Below are positions 7,864 through 18,468 of a stretch of DNA of 64,000 nt, in pieces. The position numbers and the translations under genes were made by a program. The stretch's first letter is position 1. The number at the start of each line of letters is the position of its first letter. Below the pieces are notes generated by a model, which saw nothing but the letters and a program-made list of their open reading frames with translations, was not told the DNA's origin and did not search any database. Source of the DNA: Qipengyuania sp. S6317L1. GTDB taxonomy: Bacteria > Pseudomonadota > Alphaproteobacteria > Sphingomonadales > Sphingomonadaceae. The DNA lies in contig NZ_JALKAJ010000003.1 in assembly GCF_023015615.1 (NCBI RefSeq), positions 124,001-188,000 on the forward strand, given 5' to 3'.

Positions 7864-8910
7864 ATGAAACACTCCGCTTCAAAGCCGCTGACCGGCCTTC
7901 TCGCCCTTGCTCTGGTTGCCTCACTCGGCGGCTGCGATGGTTTGATGAGCACATCGTCCACCTACGAGGATGCCCAGACCGCCTTTGACGAGGGGCAATA
8001 CCGTATTGCCAATGCCCATCTTGCCTATGTGCTGGCCAATGGCGAAGTCGATGACCGGGTGCGCAAATTGCAGCTCGACCTGATGCTTACGATGGGTGAC
8101 GGCAATCGTGCGATTGCTGCGCTCGACCAAATGTCGCCAGATGCCTTGAGCGAGCCGGAGCGGCGCGTTGCCCGTGCACACGCCCACGTCCTTCAAGGAT
8201 CGCCCGAAAAGGCGGCCGCGCTTTACGAAAATCTGCCGCAGGAGGATTACTCCGAACAGGACTTTCGCATGGTGCTCTGGGCGCTGCGCGATATGGGTGA
8301 GGAAGAGGACTTTGCAGCCGGCATGGACTATGCCCTCGATGCCTTTCCGCAAAGCCCGCACCTGAACGCGCTTGCCGCCGATCAGCTATACGATTTCCGT
8401 TTGCCGGATGAGGCGCAGAAGTTCGCCGATGTTGCGATCGAAAACGGTCCCGACGTGCTCGAGGCGCGTCTTGTCGCGGGGCGCAAGGCGATCTTTGAAG
8501 GCGATCTTGAAGGTGCCATTGCGCATTACAATCGCGCGAATGAAATCAACCCGACCAACGCGCTGCCGCTGACCAATGTTGTGGGCCTGCACCTTGATCT
8601 GGGCCAGGTTGAAAAAGCGGGCGAGGTGTTGAAACCTGCGCTTGAAAACCACGGGGATTTTCCGTTCCTGCAATGGCAATTGGCGCGCTACAAGCTTGCG
8701 ACCGGCGATGCGCAAGGCGCGCGCGAGGCCAAGGACAAGATCGAGCGCGTGTTCGCTGACAATCCCGAATTCCTGTTGCTGATGGGCGATATCGAAGCCG
8801 CCTTCGGCAACAAACGGCTCGCGCTCGATAACTATCGCCGCTTTATCGACAAGGCGGGCGAAGTGCCCGAGGTGATGGCAAAAATCGCCGAGCTTGAGGG
8901 GCAGGCGTAA
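7864..8910 (+). CDS. TPR-repeat lipoprotein
   Basis: A 348-residue protein starting at an ATG at 7864; the same frame is open upstream, but this start gives a proper lipoprotein signal with lipobox LGGC and acylated C24. The rest consists of tetratricopeptide-like helices, for example EDAQTAFDEGQYRIANAHL, EGAIAHYNRANEINPTNALP and GNKRLALDNYRRF, so a scaffold role at the envelope is likely. A similar organisation occurs in PrsT, a TPR lipoprotein associated with PEP-CTERM systems, which is notable because the preceding gene is PEP-CTERM-like; that identity is a hypothesis. An intrinsic terminator separates the two genes, so they are transcribed apart. The gene is followed by bamD after about 100 bases. 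Confidence 0.75.
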   Translation: MKHSASKPLTGLLALALVASLGGCDGLMSTSSTYEDAQTAFDEGQYRIANAHLAYVLANGEVDDRVRKLQLDLMLTMGDGNRAIAALDQMSPDALSEPERRVARAHAHVLQGSPEKAAALYENLPQEDYSEQDFRMVLWALRDMGEEEDFAAGMDYALDAFPQSPHLNALAADQLYDFRLPDEAQKFADVAIENGPDVLEARLVAGRKAIFEGDLEGAIAHYNRANEINPTNALPLTNVVGLHLDLGQVEKAGEVLKPALENHGDFPFLQWQLARYKLATGDAQGAREAKDKIERVFADNPEFLLLMGDIEAAFGNKRLALDNYRRFIDKAGEVPEVMAKIAELEGQA

Positions 8911-9011
8911 GAGGGCCTGAACCCGCTTTCATTCTGATCTGTGCAAGACAGGCGCAAAGTTTCGCTAACTTCACTTGGCGTTCAGTGTGGGGCTGGCTAT
9001 AGCTCGCGGCC

Positions 9012-9806
9012 ATGACACGTTCGATCCAAGCGAAAATCTCCCGCGCAGCGTTGCTTGGCGCTGCTATTGTGACCACCGCTGCGTGCGGTGGCGGTGCCGC
9101 CAACGAAGACGTCGCCTATGTCGCCCGCGATGTGGAGACATTGTATGCCGAGGCGCAGCGCCGCCTTGATCAGGGCAATACGCAATTGGCCGCGGCCCTG
9201 TTCGATGAGGTGGAGCGTCAGCACCCCTATTCGCCATGGGCCCGCCGCGCGCAGTTGATGAGCGCGTTCAGCTATTACATTTCGCGCGATTACAACAAGT
9301 CGATCTCGAACGCCCAGCGGTTCCTGTCGATCCACCCGGGCAACAAGGACGCGCCTTACGCCTATTATCTCATCGCGCTGTGCTACTACGAGCAGATCTC
9401 GGACGTGAACCGCGACCAGTCGATCACCGAGCAGGCGCAAACCGCGCTTCGCGAAGTGAACCGCCGTTTCCCACAGAGCGAATACGCCGCTGATGCCCGC
9501 CTGAAGCTTGACCTTGTGAATGACCACCTGGCGGGCAAGGAAATGGAAATCGGGCGCTTTTACCAACGCTCGGGCCGCTGGCTCGCTGCACAATTGCGGT
9601 TCCGCAACGTGGTCGATCAGTTCGACACGACCAGCCACACACCAGAGGCGCTCTACCGTCTGACCGAAAGCAGCCTTGCGCTGGGCTTGCGCGAAGAAGC
9701 GGTGAAATATGCCGCTGTTCTGGGCGCAAACTATCCCGGCAACGAGTGGTATGAGAAGTCGTTTGAACTTATCGAAGACCACGCCAGCGACGTAACGCCG
9801 AGCTGA
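9012..9806 (+). CDS. bamD: Outer membrane protein assembly factor BamD
   Basis: A 264-residue lipoprotein with signal peptide and lipobox TAAC (C25), followed by TPR-type helices. The family signature blocks are present: LYAEAQRRLDQGNTQLAAALFDEVERQHPYSPWARRAQL, where the length, order and HPYSPWA motif are those of BamD. In the outer membrane BAM complex this lipoprotein docks against BamA and helps insert beta-barrel proteins. The gene lies just ahead of recN, an arrangement that is common in alphaproteobacteria. The ATG at 9012 gives the correct signal peptide. Confidence 0.95.
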   Translation: MTRSIQAKISRAALLGAAIVTTAACGGGAANEDVAYVARDVETLYAEAQRRLDQGNTQLAAALFDEVERQHPYSPWARRAQLMSAFSYYISRDYNKSISNAQRFLSIHPGNKDAPYAYYLIALCYYEQISDVNRDQSITEQAQTALREVNRRFPQSEYAADARLKLDLVNDHLAGKEMEIGRFYQRSGRWLAAQLRFRNVVDQFDTTSHTPEALYRLTESSLALGLREEAVKYAAVLGANYPGNEWYEKSFELIEDHASDVTPS

Positions 9807-9886
9807 TTGCCAATGGTGAAAACCTGTTTGTTGTGATGCTTTCACAGCGTGACGAGGCGGATTGTTTGGGGTAAGCCAGCCACACG

Positions 9887-11554
9887 ATGCTGACCCGGCT
9901 TTCCATCCGCAATATCGTTTTGATCGAAGCGCTTGACCTTGAATTCAGGCGCGGTCTTGGCGTGCTTACCGGTGAAACGGGGGCGGGTAAGTCGATCTTG
10001 CTCGATGCGCTTGGCCTTGTGCTGGGCGACAGGGCCGAGACATCGCTGGTGCGCGGGGGCGAGCCTAAGGCGAGCGTTTCGGCAAGCTTTGAATTTGCTG
10101 AGATGCCGCGCGCGATCACGCGGGCGCTTGACGATGCCGATATCGAGATTGAGCCGGGCGAACCGCTCATCATCCGGCGTCAGGTGAAGGCCGATGGCGG
10201 CTCCAAGGCATTTATCAACGATCAACCCACCAGCGTCGGCCTGCTTCGTGAGCTTGCGGGTTCACTGGTCGAACTTCACGGACAGCACGATGATCGCGGC
10301 CTCGTGAACCCGCGCGGGCACATGGCCTTGCTCGACCGGTTTGCCGGCACTGATGTCGGGGCGCTCGAACGCCGCTGGAAGGCGTGGGCCAAGGCCGAAG
10401 CGCAATTGGCCGAGGCACGCGATGAGGTCGAACAGGCGAGGGCGGATCAGGACCTTCTGATCGCGCATCTGGCTGAACTCAGCGCGCTCGAACCCCAAGC
10501 GGGCGAGGAAGCGCGCCTCGCCGAAGCGCGCGCCGACATGCAAAAGGGCGAGAAGCTTTCAGGCGACCTCGAAGATTTGCGCCATTTGTGGGAAGGTTCG
10601 GACAGCCCGCTTGCCAGCCTTCGCGTCGCCGCACGCCGTCTGGACCGCATTGCCGAGCAGCACCCGCTCCTGACCGAGGCGCTCGCCTCGCTTGACCGCG
10701 CAGTGATCGAGGCGGGCGAGGCGGAGGAAAAGCTGGAAGCTGCGGCCATGGCGCTCGTCCATGATCCGCAAGCACTGGATGCGGCGGAAACGCGCCTGTT
10801 CGAACTGCGCGCGCTTGCTCGCAAGCACCGCTGCGAAGTGGACGCTCTGCCCGAAGTCATGCGCGATATGCGCGTGCGTCTTGATGCAATCGAGGGCGGC
10901 GAGGCGCAACTGGATGCGCTGGAGGCAGGCGCGATTGAGGCCCGCGAGGCGTATTTGACGACCGCGCAAAAAGCGCGCGATACCCGTATGAAAGCCGCCA
11001 AAAAGCTCGACAAAGCGGTGGCGAGGGAACTTGCCCCGCTCAAACTCGACGCTGCACGGTTCCAGACGGCTATCACCGAACTGCCCGAGGACCGTTGGGG
11101 AGCGTCAGGCATGGACGGTGTCGAATTCCTCATCTCGACCAATCCCGGCTCTGACTTTGCACCGCTCGGCAAGATCGCATCGGGCGGCGAATTGTCTCGC
11201 TTTATCCTCGCATTGAAAGTCGCGCTCGCGGAAAAGGGCGGGGCGGCGACGATCATTTTCGACGAAATCGACCGGGGCGTGGGCGGCGCGGTGGCCAGTG
11301 CCATCGGCGAACGCCTCGCACGCCTTGCCAGCGAAGAGGGCCAACTCCTCGCCGTCACGCACTCACCCCAGGTCGCCGCGCGCGGGAGCCAGCATTACCT
11401 CATTGCGAAATCGTCGAAGGGCACAGTCACCAAGACGGGCGTGGTTGAGCTATCGGCTGAAGGCAGGCAGGAAGAGATCGCGCGAATGCTCTCCGGCGCG
11501 GAAATCACTTCGGAGGCGCGCGCGCAGGCAGATCGGTTACTCGAGGACGTTTAG
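9887..11554 (+). CDS. recN: DNA repair protein RecN
   Basis: A 555-residue SMC-like ATPase of double-strand break repair. The Walker A motif GETGAGKS is at residues 29-36, a long helical coiled-coil middle (about 150-370) follows, and the C-terminal ATPase half shows the signature ASGGELSRFILALK, Walker B TIIFDEID and the VTHSPQVAA segment. Length is typical. It follows bamD by 80 bases. No GTTC-N7-GTTC LexA box was found in the gap, so SOS control directly ahead of this gene is not supported. The next gene starts immediately after its stop. Confidence 0.97.
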   Translation: MLTRLSIRNIVLIEALDLEFRRGLGVLTGETGAGKSILLDALGLVLGDRAETSLVRGGEPKASVSASFEFAEMPRAITRALDDADIEIEPGEPLIIRRQVKADGGSKAFINDQPTSVGLLRELAGSLVELHGQHDDRGLVNPRGHMALLDRFAGTDVGALERRWKAWAKAEAQLAEARDEVEQARADQDLLIAHLAELSALEPQAGEEARLAEARADMQKGEKLSGDLEDLRHLWEGSDSPLASLRVAARRLDRIAEQHPLLTEALASLDRAVIEAGEAEEKLEAAAMALVHDPQALDAAETRLFELRALARKHRCEVDALPEVMRDMRVRLDAIEGGEAQLDALEAGAIEAREAYLTTAQKARDTRMKAAKKLDKAVARELAPLKLDAARFQTAITELPEDRWGASGMDGVEFLISTNPGSDFAPLGKIASGGELSRFILALKVALAEKGGAATIIFDEIDRGVGGAVASAIGERLARLASEEGQLLAVTHSPQVAARGSQHYLIAKSSKGTVTKTGVVELSAEGRQEEIARMLSGAEITSEARAQADRLLEDV

Positions 11555-12079
11555 ATGGAAATTATCGGACCTATCCTGGCAGGGCTCGCCGCGATGGCTG
11601 TGCTTGCAGGAATTGGCCTTGCTGCAATCGTTGGCCTGATGGTCATGGGCGTCCTCTATTTCCTCACCGATTTCGATTTCAAAAAGGTTTTTCTGGTGTC
11701 TGCGGGCGTGGGCTTGCTTGCGCCGATCCTCCTTGCAGTGGGTATTGGCGGCGCAATTGCGGACGGCTCGTTCGAGCGTGATTTGCGCGATGAATTGGGC
11801 GGTGTCGTGCAGTTCCCCGAGGATGCGGGCGAGCAATGGCGCGAGGCGTTCCCGAAACTGCGCGAAATCGGCGAGGCGGCGGAGCGCGGTGAGATCACCG
11901 AAGAAGAGGCCGAAGCGCGTGCGCGCGAAATCCTCGGCGGATTTGAGGATTTGCAGATCGGTATCGATGTAAACGGCGACGGCGTGCAGATCGGCAGTGA
12001 TGCCGAGAATGGTGAAAGCGGGGTGACGATCACCATCCCCGATGAGGCCGGGGCCGAAGTGCCCGCTCGCGAGGAGTGA
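11555..12079 (+). CDS. Hypothetical membrane protein
   Basis: The ATG follows the recN stop with no gap, so the two are surely cotranscribed. The 174-residue product has two hydrophobic segments (about 5-37 and 45-70) and then an acidic, soluble C-terminal half rich in Glu and Ala, with stretches such as EITEEEAEARAREI. No domain is recognised. The acidic tail with alternating Ile/Val and Gly/Asp (IGIDVNGDGVQIGSD) may be a small beta structure. No function is assigned. Confidence 0.7.
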   Translation: MEIIGPILAGLAAMAVLAGIGLAAIVGLMVMGVLYFLTDFDFKKVFLVSAGVGLLAPILLAVGIGGAIADGSFERDLRDELGGVVQFPEDAGEQWREAFPKLREIGEAAERGEITEEEAEARAREILGGFEDLQIGIDVNGDGVQIGSDAENGESGVTITIPDEAGAEVPAREE

Positions 12080-12089
12080 GCCGGGCGGC

Positions 12090-12120
12090 GGCGGGCCGTT
12101 TGCCACGAACGGGCCTTTCG
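12090..12120 (+). terminator. Weak terminator-like hairpin
   Basis: CCGTT (12096-12100) pairs with AACGG (12108-12112) inside a GC-rich context, followed by CCTTT. It lies directly after the stop of the membrane protein. The stem is short and the T-run is only three bases, so this is tentative. Confidence 0.3.
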
Positions 12121-12180
12121 GAAAGGTTCAGCACAATAAATTGGCTTGAACCCGCCGCTTAGATAACCGAAACCCGCCGT

Positions 12181-14613
<2,433 letters not shown>

Positions 14614-14614
<1 letters not shown>

Positions 14615-15147
14615 TGGACCTTGCCGCCCCCTTTGATCCGTTGCACGAATTTCACGGTCAGGCGAACTGCATCGCCGAGGCGCTTAAAGCACGCGGGGAA
14701 AAGCTCGCCGTTGCCGACGGTGCGACGGGCGGGCTTATCATGGCGAGCCTTTTGACCGTGCCGGGCGCGCTAAAATTCTTCGTGGGCGGGGGCGTTGTTT
14801 ACTCGTTTCGCACGCGAGACGTCCTGTTCGACCAACCGCGTGACGCTTACGAAGGGATACGCGGGCCGTGCCCTGAATATGCCGAGCTTCAGGCGCGTTC
14901 GATCCGCGATCGTTTGCACGCCGATTGGGGTCTTGCCGAAAGTGGATCGGTTGGCGGGTCAAAGCACCCGGGCGGCGCGCCATCGGGTTTGAGCGTCGTT
15001 GCGCTCGCCGGACCTGACGACTTTATTGCACACACCGTGCTTGAAACCTCAAGCGACGACCGCATCGCCAATATGTATGCCTTCACCCGCCACGCGCTTG
15101 ATTTTGCGCAAAGCGTGCTCGCGCCGGATGAAGGCATCAGCGTTTAG
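14614..15147 (+). CDS. CinA family protein (C-terminal amidase domain type)
   Basis: A 177-residue single-domain protein resembling the C-terminal domain of CinA/PncC, which deamidates nicotinamide mononucleotide to nicotinic acid mononucleotide. Visible family features are the start of the fold (EALKARGEKLAVADGATGGLIMASL), the glycine-rich GGGVVYS segment and the GPDD region. It overlaps ligA by one base. This is chemically sensible, because bacterial DNA ligase releases NMN, which PncC recycles. The usual SCTGG motif reads DGATGG here, a change at the expected catalytic serine region, so activity is uncertain. Confidence 0.75.
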
Positions 15148-15815
15148 TCATTGGGCATGATGTAGATCTCGCGCACTGCGGCTGTTTCCGGCTGCGAGAG
15201 CGCATAGACCACGGCATTGGCGACGTCTTCCGGCTGGATTTTCGACGGCTTGGGCTCATCGAAGAACGCTGTATTGACCATGCCCGGTGCAATCACCGTC
15301 GCACGGCCACCCCATTGGCGCATTTCCTCGGCAAGGTTTTCGCCAAAGCCGTGCACGAAATGCTTGGTAGCCGAATAGACCGAGCCTTGAAAATTGTCGC
15401 GGCCCGCCTTTGATCCGGTGATGAGGTAGTGGCCCTTGGTTTTCTTGAGGAAGGGCGTTGCCTCATGCGCCAGAAGCAGCGGGGCGAGCACGTTGACGTA
15501 GATCATGTCCTGCCATTCGTCCGGATCTCCGTTCTCGATGCCGGGGTTTTCGACGCCTGTTCCAGCGTTGGCGTAGACTGCATCGACGCTGCCAAAGCGC
15601 TCCTCGGTCTTCTCAAGCGCGCTTCGCACTTCGTCGCGCTTGGTCACGTCGCAGGTGATCGCAAGCGCGGCATCGCCGATCTCCTTGGCAAGCGCTTCGA
15701 TCTTGTCGGTCGAACGCGCGCACAAGGCGACGTTCCAGCCAGCGTCGGCGGCGGCTTTCGCGCTCGCAGCGCCGATACCTGAAGATGCGCCGGTGATAAG
15801 AAGGGTCTTGGCCAT
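15144..15815 (-). CDS. Short-chain dehydrogenase/reductase
   Basis: A 223-residue SDR with TGASSGIG cofactor motif, NAG motif (YANAGTG) and the catalytic Tyr-Lys pair in YSATK. The ATG at 15815 is chosen because AAAGGA precedes it and it sits right before the Rossmann fold; an upstream ATG at 15851 adds only 12 residues. The family resembles YdfG/SDR-type oxidoreductases acting on small hydroxy or keto substrates. Its stop codon interlocks with that of the convergent CinA gene. No substrate can be read from context. Confidence 0.85.
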   Translation of the reverse strand: MAKTLLITGASSGIGAASAKAAADAGWNVALCARSTDKIEALAKEIGDAALAITCDVTKRDEVRSALEKTEERFGSVDAVYANAGTGVENPGIENGDPDEWQDMIYVNVLAPLLLAHEATPFLKKTKGHYLITGSKAGRDNFQGSVYSATKHFVHGFGENLAEEMRQWGGRATVIAPGMVNTAFFDEPKPSKIQPEDVANAVVYALSQPETAAVREIYIMPND

Positions 15816-15926
15816 GTCGTCGTTCCTTTGAATTGCAGATGCGTTGCTCATTCAATGGAGAGACCCGCCCACCTGTTCCGAAATAGTTTTAAAGTTCGCT
15901 GGCAGGCGCGGATCAGATGATGCGGC

Positions 15927-16835
15927 TTAGATAATTCGGCGGCGCTTGAACCACAGAATAGCCCAATCGCCGCGGGTTTGCCTTGCGGCAAGGCGAAATC
16001 CTGCGCGGCGGTATGCGCGCCGGACCGCGCTTTCCTGTGCGCCTGTCAGCAATCCTGCAAGAAGAAGGCTTCCGCCCGGCGCAACGCTTGCGGCAAAATC
16101 CTGCGACAATTCGACCAGTGGGCCAGCGAGGATATTGGCGATCAAAAGGTCATAGGGGCCACGCAACTGGAGGAGGGGATCTTCCATCCCGTCCGCGATC
16201 ACCATGGTCATCGCGCCCGGTGCCGGGCCAAGAGCGATGCCGTTCAATGCCGCATTGTCGTGGACAACTTCGGCGCAAATAGGATCAATGTCGGAGGCGG
16301 TCACCTGCGCGCGCGGCCAAAGGTGCATGGCAGCAAACCCAAGCAGCCCGGTGCCGGTTCCGATATCCGCAATCCGGCGCGCGCGCATCCCCGTCGCTTT
16401 CATCGCGCTCAGCATTTCAAGGCAACCTGCGGTGGTGTCATGCTGTCCTGTGCCAAAGGCCTGGCTTGCGGGAATGGCGAAGTTCACAAGGGTGGGGTCA
16501 GGCACGAAATCGGGCGTGTGGACATAGAAATTGCCCGCGTGAATGGGGGGCGTGCCCTGCTGGCTTTGTGCGACCCAATCGGTTTCGGGCAAACGTTCAA
16601 TCGCGACCTTGGGCGCCTTGCCTTCAAACAGGTGTTGAAGCGCTGCGATCTGGTCCTTGCCGGGTTTTTTCGGATACCATCCCTCAAGCACCCAGTCCTG
16701 CGGATGATCCTCGTCAAGCTCGCGGCCTGCGATCACAAGGTCATAGTCCCACTCTTCAAGTTCGTCATGCGCAAGAAGCGCGGCCTGAACGATTTTCTTG
16801 GGCGCGTGAGCGGTTAGTTTCCAGCTTGTGGACAT
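15927..16835 (-). CDS. prmA: Ribosomal protein L11 methyltransferase
   Basis: A 302-residue SAM-dependent methyltransferase matching PrmA, which trimethylates ribosomal protein L11. The N-terminal substrate-recognition domain is followed by FGTGQHDTTAGCLEML, the SAM-binding ADIGTGTGLLGFAA, ASDIDPICAEV, and the PrmA-typical NILAGPLVELS. The length is normal. It lies between two SDR genes on the same strand, 18 bases downstream of the gene at 16854. Confidence 0.93.
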   Translation of the reverse strand: MSTSWKLTAHAPKKIVQAALLAHDELEEWDYDLVIAGRELDEDHPQDWVLEGWYPKKPGKDQIAALQHLFEGKAPKVAIERLPETDWVAQSQQGTPPIHAGNFYVHTPDFVPDPTLVNFAIPASQAFGTGQHDTTAGCLEMLSAMKATGMRARRIADIGTGTGLLGFAAMHLWPRAQVTASDIDPICAEVVHDNAALNGIALGPAPGAMTMVIADGMEDPLLQLRGPYDLLIANILAGPLVELSQDFAASVAPGGSLLLAGLLTGAQESAVRRAYRRAGFRLAARQTRGDWAILWFKRRRII

Positions 16836-16853
16836 CAGTGATTTTCGCTCCGA

Positions 16854-17579
16854 TTAGCGCACAAAGCTTGCGCCATTGGCGTCGATCACGGCGCCGGTCA
16901 TGCTCGAAGGTGCATCGAGCGCGCAATAGGTGATGATCGAGGCGATCTCTTCCGGGGTTGCCACCCTGCCAAGCGGGATGTCAGCCAAAAGTCCCGCGCC
17001 CCCTCTGCTGGCCAGATAATCGCCCGCCATGCTGGTGTCGGTAAAGCCGGGGGTCACGGCAAAGCTCAAGATGCCTTCTGCCCCATAGGCGCGGGCAATG
17101 GTCTTGTGCATCGCCACCATTCCGCCCTTGGCCGCTGCATAATGCCAGTGCGCAGGCGAATCGCCGCGATAGGCCGCGCGGCTTGCAACGTGCACCAATC
17201 GCCCGCGCTCCCCGCTTTTGCCGGCAAGCCGCCCCTGCCAATGGCGAACCGCAAACCGGCTGATCTGTGCAGCGGCGGTAAGGTTGATCCGCAAGGTGTC
17301 CTCCCACCGGTCGAGCCATTCGATATCGGAAGAATCGAGCGAATTTGCCTCGAACAGACCGGCATTGTTCACGACCGCGATGATGTCGCCGCCCGAACGC
17401 GCGAGGGCTTCATTCCACAGGAATTGTGCCGCCATCGGGTCTCTGAAATCGGCAGCAATGGTGTCATCGCCCCCGTCTTGCGTTGCATGGCCGATGATTT
17501 TCAGGCCGCGCGCTTCGAGGGATTCGCGCGCTGCTTTGCCGATCCCGCGGCTGCTTCCGGTGACAAGGATGTAACTCAT
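16854..17579 (-). CDS. FabG-like short-chain dehydrogenase
   Basis: A 241-residue SDR with TGSSRGIG near the start, VVNNAGLF and the catalytic YAAAKGG. The C-terminal LGRVATPEEIASII ... TGAVIDANGASFV is typical of 3-oxoacyl-ACP reductase-like proteins, and some close relatives are called FabG-like (FabG2). The ATG at 17579 places the first strand immediately at the start; an upstream ATG adds 18 residues without similarity. The NAG motif is intact, so it is probably active. It is likely cotranscribed with prmA, 18 bases downstream. Confidence 0.85.
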   Translation of the reverse strand: MSYILVTGSSRGIGKAARESLEARGLKIIGHATQDGGDDTIAADFRDPMAAQFLWNEALARSGGDIIAVVNNAGLFEANSLDSSDIEWLDRWEDTLRINLTAAAQISRFAVRHWQGRLAGKSGERGRLVHVASRAAYRGDSPAHWHYAAAKGGMVAMHKTIARAYGAEGILSFAVTPGFTDTSMAGDYLASRGGAGLLADIPLGRVATPEEIASIITYCALDAPSSMTGAVIDANGASFVR

Positions 17580-17640
17580 GCAACGCTTTATCGGAATTTT
17601 TGCAAGCAAAGTCGAGCGCGTGTAGGCTTGCACGTGGCTC

Positions 17641-17656
17641 CCACTTCGCTAAGTGG
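17641..17656 (+). repeat. Hairpin ahead of the sdh operon
   Basis: CCACTT (17641-17646), CGCT, AAGTGG (17651-17656) is a perfect inverted repeat in the 109-base divergent gap, 33 bases before the sdhC start. It could be an operator or an mRNA leader hairpin. Confidence 0.4.
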
Positions 17657-17688
17657 GGCCGGGGATAAACAATCTGCATGAGACAACT

Positions 17689-18078
17689 ATGAGCCAAAGA
17701 CCGCTTTCACCACACCTCCAGATATGGCGGTGGGGCCCGCATATGCTGGTGTCGATCCTGCACCGTGCAACAGGCGACGGCATGGCATTGGTCGGTCTTG
17801 CCGTGCTCGTCTGGTGGCTCGGCGCGCTGGCAAGCGGCCCAGAGGCGTATGAAACCTTCCTGAGTGTCGCAGCATCGCCGGTCGGCTATCTGGTTCTGGT
17901 TGGCCTTACCTGGGCATTTTTCACCCATATGATGAGCGGTTTGAGGCACTTCGTCCTCGATATTGGCGCAGGCTATGAACTCGACACCAACCGGTTCTGG
18001 TCGATTGCCTCACCGATTATCGCGATCCTCCTGACGGCGGCTCTTTGGGCTTACATCATCTTTGGAAAAGGGGCGTAA
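17689..18078 (+). CDS. sdhC: Succinate dehydrogenase cytochrome b556 subunit
   Basis: A 129-residue membrane anchor of complex II. The family start RPLSPHLQIWRW is visible, as are HRATGDG, the heme/quinone-site region and HMMSGLRHFVLD with the conserved histidine, plus three hydrophobic segments. The ATG at 17689 is chosen over an upstream in-frame start because the family begins MSxRPLSPHL. It leads sdhCDA with a 3-base gap to sdhD. Confidence 0.95.
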   Translation: MSQRPLSPHLQIWRWGPHMLVSILHRATGDGMALVGLAVLVWWLGALASGPEAYETFLSVAASPVGYLVLVGLTWAFFTHMMSGLRHFVLDIGAGYELDTNRFWSIASPIIAILLTAALWAYIIFGKGA

Positions 18079-18081
18079 GCC

Positions 18082-18468
18082 ATGGGTAACGGCACCTCTA
18101 TCGGCCGCGTTCGCGGACTTGGTTCAGCGCATGAAGGCGCGCATCACTGGCTGGTCGCTCGCACGACCGCGGTGGGCAATCTTATCTTGATGACCTGGCT
18201 GATCGTCAGCTTCGTCCTGCTGCCTGATTTTTCATATCAAACGGTTTCGGGTTGGATCTCTCAACCGATTGCCGCCGTACCTATGATGCTGCTTATCATC
18301 AGCGTTTTTTATCACGCCAAACTCGGGCTTCAGGTCTTGATCGAAGATTACGTGCACGAATCTGGCCTTAAATTCGGAGCGCTCACCGCGCTTAACCTTG
18401 CCGCATTTGGAGGCGGTGCGTTTGCATTGTTCAGCATCGCCCGCCTCGCACTGACAGGAGCTGCCTGA
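18082..18468 (+). CDS. sdhD: Succinate dehydrogenase hydrophobic membrane anchor subunit
   Basis: A 128-residue protein with three membrane helices. It shows the alphaproteobacterial SdhD pattern: [17 protein letters not shown] near the N-terminus and [17 protein letters not shown], with the heme-ligand histidine region, in the middle. It pairs with SdhC to bind heme b and ubiquinone. Its TGA overlaps the sdhA ATG by one base. Confidence 0.95.
   Translation: MGNGTSIGRVRGLGSAHEGAHHWLVARTTAVGNLILMTWLIVSFVLLPDFSYQTVSGWISQPIAAVPMMLLIISVFYHAKLGLQVLIEDYVHESGLKFGALTALNLAAFGGGAFALFSIARLALTGAA

Noticed and set aside
9816..9845. GTGAAA ... TTTCAC inverted repeat ahead of recN, considered as an SOS or activator site
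   Set aside because: No GTTC-N7-GTTC element occurs there; a 6-base repeat with an 18-base spacer is expected by chance in this much sequence.
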